Notes under the pieces: generated by a model | What the model was told of the DNA's origin: nothing | Database searches by the model: none | Seen by the model: only the letters and a program-made list of their open reading frames with translations | Shown here: positions 61,628 through 64,000 of the stretch, piece by piece | How the letters are laid out: each line of letters begins with the position of its first letter | How positions within the stretch are numbered: position 1 is the stretch's first letter | Translations under genes and position numbers: made by a program | NCBI GenBank assembly: GCA_024235735.1 | Contig: JACKLU010000002.1 | Coordinates: 1 to 64,000, forward strand | Reading direction: 5' to 3' | Length of the DNA: 64,000 nt | Origin: Burkholderiales bacterium | Lineage (GTDB): Bacteria > Pseudomonadota > Gammaproteobacteria > Burkholderiales > Nitrosomonadaceae

Positions 61628-62635
61628 ATGGATTTATTGACACAGGGTTTGCTGGGCGCGGGTATGGCGCAATCAGGCGCAAGACGTGAAGAAACGCGTG
61701 TGGCCGCAGGTATTGGTTTTTTCGCAGGTATTATCGCTGATGCGGATATTCTGATTCAGTCGGAAAATGACCCTTTGCTTAATATCGAGTTTCACCGGCA
61801 CTTCACACATTCTATTTTTTTTATACCCTTCGGTGCATTGATCGCCGCAGCACTCTTGTGGCCTTTTTTGCGCAGGCGCTTGTCTTTTGCACGAATCTAC
61901 CTGTTTGCTTTTCTCGGCTATTGCCTGAGTGGTGTGCTGGATGCGTTTACCAGCTACGGCACACATTTGCTCTGGCCGCTCAGTGATTCACGTCTGGCCT
62001 TCAATATCATCTCAGTCATTGATCCCGTGTTTACCTTGATACTGCTTGTGGCTGTTGTCTACGCAGTGCGTAAATATTCATCTGTGGCGGCTCGCGTTGG
62101 ATTGTTGCTCGCGGGTGTTTATCTGTCTTTTGGCTGGATGCAGTTGCAACGCGCGGAAGGTATTACGCAAACATTGGCCGCTGAAAACGGCCATACGATA
62201 GAACGATTGCTGGTCAAGCCAACGTTGGGTAACCTGATACTCTGGCGGTCGATCTATCAAAGCGAAGGCAAGCTGTATGTGAATGCCATACGTATAAGTC
62301 CTATCTCGAGTGCGCGCGTGTACCCGGGTGACAGTATCGCATTGTTTGATTTGTCGCGTGATATACCGGATTTGCCCGCTTCATCCACTCTTGCTGAAGA
62401 TATTGCACGTTTTGCGCATTTCTCCGATGGACTCATTGCGCTCTGGCCGGAGCGGCCTGAAATACTTATTGATGTGCGTTATTCCAATCTCCCCATGACT
62501 TTGTCGCCGTTGTGGGGGATAGAAGTCAATACCTTGCAACCTGATCAGCACGCCCGCTATTCGCTGTTTCGTGACGCATCCAGTGAAACACGCGGAAAAT
62601 TTATCAAGTTGCTGATGGGCGGAGAGTTGGATTGA
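61628..62635 (+). CDS. YdjM-like membrane-bound metal-dependent hydrolase (DUF457)
   Basis: 335-aa inner-membrane protein of the PF04307 (YdjM/YfhO) family. The conserved acidic and His segment FFAGIIADAD (31-40) and HRHFTHS (56-62) supply putative metal ligands, and at least four membrane helices follow (62-180). A periplasmic C-terminal domain (about 185-335) has no known motif. The start is the ATG at 61628 (MDLLTQGLLGAGMAQS); an in-frame GTG at 61610 is less likely. The catalytic reaction is not known. Confidence 0.85.
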   Translation: MDLLTQGLLGAGMAQSGARREETRVAAGIGFFAGIIADADILIQSENDPLLNIEFHRHFTHSIFFIPFGALIAAALLWPFLRRRLSFARIYLFAFLGYCLSGVLDAFTSYGTHLLWPLSDSRLAFNIISVIDPVFTLILLVAVVYAVRKYSSVAARVGLLLAGVYLSFGWMQLQRAEGITQTLAAENGHTIERLLVKPTLGNLILWRSIYQSEGKLYVNAIRISPISSARVYPGDSIALFDLSRDIPDLPASSTLAEDIARFAHFSDGLIALWPERPEILIDVRYSNLPMTLSPLWGIEVNTLQPDQHARYSLFRDASSETRGKFIKLLMGGELD

Positions 62636-62723
62636 TCTAATCCAGTGGTATTGACGGTTTTGTCCGATACGGGCGTTCTCGAGAAATTTGTGCTGCATGT
62701 ATCCAGAGACCTTCGCACGGTTA

Positions 62724-63446
62724 CTACGTAACCCGACGAGAGTGGTTGTGCAGTAAAAAAATGGTTGGTACTTTATGAATATCCGGTAATTTCTGTTTCC
62801 ATGCTTTTATCGATTTTGTAACAATCATTTCGTTGGCGGCGGTCAGGTGGGCAGCAACACATAAATCCGTATCATCCCGGCAAGTTTGCACGATGTGTTC
62901 GAGCAACCCCTGGTTGCGATACGGTGTCTCGATAAATATCTGAGTCTGGTTGTGCTGAATGGAGCGCTTTTCCAGCGTGGTGATCTGCTGTGCACGTGCA
63001 TGCTTTTCAACCGGTAGATAACCATTGAAACAGAAACATTGCCCATTGAGTCCGGAGGCCATCAGCGCGAGTATAATCGAAGAGGGGCCAACCCATGGAA
63101 TGACCGGAATTTTTTTGTCATGCGCCATGCGTACAAGATCGCTGCCTGGATCGGCAATGGCCGGACAACCAGCCTCTGACAAGAGTCCCACATTTTGACC
63201 GGATAACAAGGGTTGCAGTAACACCGCCAGATCATCCGGTTTCGAATGCGTATTCAATGTGTGCAGCTGGATCTCCTGTAGCGGCGTTTTGCAGGCAATT
63301 TGTTTCAGAAATTGCCGGGCGGTTTTAGGGTGCTCAACGATAAAACAGGACAATGCCTGAATCGACGCCCGGACCGACATGGGAATTACCCAGTTCAGAT
63401 CAGAATCGCTGATGGGTGTCGGGATCAGGTAGAGTTTTCCAGTCAT
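62724..63446 (-). CDS. SAM-dependent methyltransferase of the tetrapyrrole-methylase fold (RsmI-like)
   Basis: 240 aa. LYLIPTPISDSDL, LLSEAGCPAIADPGSDLVR and FIETPYRNQGLLEHI match the COG0313/RsmI superfamily, but the motifs diverge from true RsmI (rRNA C1402 2'-O-methyltransferase), such as SEAGCPAIADPG where RsmI has SDAGTP. A second, canonical RsmI is probably elsewhere. Its function is unclear. Betaproteobacterial copies are commonly found by sppA or maf, as here. Confidence 0.83.
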   Translation of the reverse strand: MTGKLYLIPTPISDSDLNWVIPMSVRASIQALSCFIVEHPKTARQFLKQIACKTPLQEIQLHTLNTHSKPDDLAVLLQPLLSGQNVGLLSEAGCPAIADPGSDLVRMAHDKKIPVIPWVGPSSIILALMASGLNGQCFCFNGYLPVEKHARAQQITTLEKRSIQHNQTQIFIETPYRNQGLLEHIVQTCRDDTDLCVAAHLTAANEMIVTKSIKAWKQKLPDIHKVPTIFLLHNHSRRVT

Positions 63447-63519
63447 GCTATCGTCTCTTGCACGGCATTAGCTGCGCAGCACCAGCCAGATTGTTCAGTC
63501 CGGTTCGATGCGCCGAGTG

Positions 63520-64000
63520 CTACCTGAAGCTTAGATCGTTGTCGAATAAAAGCGACATGGATACTTGACCGACACGTTTGGTAAAGCGATCAAACAGATT
63601 TTCACGGACTGAGAAATTGACTATCGATTCGGCTTTTATCACTTCGCGCGCCACGTATTCCGCGCTTCCCATTTCGTCTGCCAAGCCCAGTTCAATACTT
63701 TGTTTGCCGGTCCATACCACGCCGCTGAAAATCTCCGGCGTATCCTTGAGCCGATCGCCCCGACCTTGCTGCACGATACGGATGAATTGCTCGTGAATTT
63801 CATTGAGCAAGCCGGTTAAATGCTCCCGCTGTTTTGCATCAAGCGGTGAGAATGGGTCCAGGAAACCTTTATGCTCTCCCGCAGTGAACAGACGTCTTTC
63901 CACGCCGAGCTTCTCCATGGTGCCGGTAAACCCGAAGCCATCCATCAGTACACCGATTGAGCCGACAAGACTGGCTTTGTCGACGAAAATTTTATCTGCG
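63520..64000 (-). CDS. sppA: Signal peptide peptidase A family, S49 peptidase (5' end outside window)
   Basis: The C-terminal 160 residues of an S49 serine peptidase; the gene continues past the right edge. The visible part begins ADKIFVDKASLVGSIGVLMD, with the conserved GSIGV turn. TAGEHKGFLDPF then includes the catalytic Lys (matching the K of G-x-x-K-D-x-x-x-P-F in SppA). The Ser nucleophile would lie further upstream. It probably degrades residual signal peptides in the inner membrane. It is 73 bp from the RsmI-like gene on the same strand. Confidence 0.9.
   Translation of the reverse strand, partial: ADKIFVDKASLVGSIGVLMDGFGFTGTMEKLGVERRLFTAGEHKGFLDPFSPLDAKQREHLTGLLNEIHEQFIRIVQQGRGDRLKDTPEIFSGVVWTGKQSIELGLADEMGSAEYVAREVIKAESIVNFSVRENLFDRFTKRVGQVSMSLLFDNDLSFR

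Noticed and set aside
62719..62733. GGTTAC-TAC-GTAACC at the end of the RsmI-like gene as a terminator
   Set aside because: It overlaps the stop codon and has no T run in the needed direction.

Overview
The window looks like chromosomal DNA of a betaproteobacterium, most likely Nitrosomonas or a close relative. This is inferred from protein sequence character and gene content: a proteobacterial str-S10-spc-alpha ribosomal supercluster, split GcvPA/GcvPB glycine decarboxylase, a gyrA-serC-serA-pheA-hisC-tyrA cluster, a UbiH-type ubiquinone hydroxylase and a BtuM-type B12 transporter. No 16S rRNA or ammonia-oxidation gene is present to prove it. I saw no tRNA, rRNA, insertion sequence or prophage.

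Layout. 1-112: end of a CRISPR array cut by the window edge. 351-5341: three-gene envelope operon (RND/MMPL transporter, LolA-like periplasmic protein, outer-membrane beta-barrel). 5507-11596 (minus): glycine cleavage operon gcvT-gcvH-gcvPA-tpx-gcvPB followed by a PfkB kinase, under a tandem glycine riboswitch with an intrinsic terminator. 12122-16310: SDR and class II aldolase pair, a DUF938 methyltransferase, a small lipoprotein and a porin. 16454-24592 (minus): gyrA, serC, serA, pheA, hisC, tyrA (serine, phenylalanine, tyrosine, histidine). 24947-28910: argD-argF-argG and yajQ. 29216-47510: rpsL-rpsG-fusA-tuf, then the S10, spc and alpha operons through rplQ, including rpmJ, secY and infA. 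47528-51142: birA (split by a frameshift at an A9 tract), coaX, engB and hemB. 51181-53104 (minus): dsbC and ubiH. 53243-55830: lolC, lolD and an unknown exported protein. 55882-61441: cobalamin riboswitch, btuB, btuM, cobO, cobQ and cobU, a B12 uptake and salvage operon. 61628-64000: a DUF457 membrane protein, an RsmI-like methyltransferase and the end of an S49 peptidase.

Base composition is strongly mosaic. The flanks are about half G+C, while the ribosomal-protein core (about 33-49 kb) is very AT-rich (12 of 60 bases are G/C at 41401-41460). tuf stands out within it as GC-richer.

The observations I would look at first are: (1) a four-segment attenuator-like RNA with mutually exclusive helices between engB and hemB; (2) the birA frameshift at a 9-A run, which could be read by transcriptional slippage; (3) a zinc-knuckle (four-Cys) ribosomal protein S4 of the Thermus type in the alpha operon; (4) a terminator-like hairpin in the rpsL leader; (5) the CRISPR array end; and (6) a 12-base match to the end of an Illumina adapter upstream of lolC, which may mark an assembly artefact.
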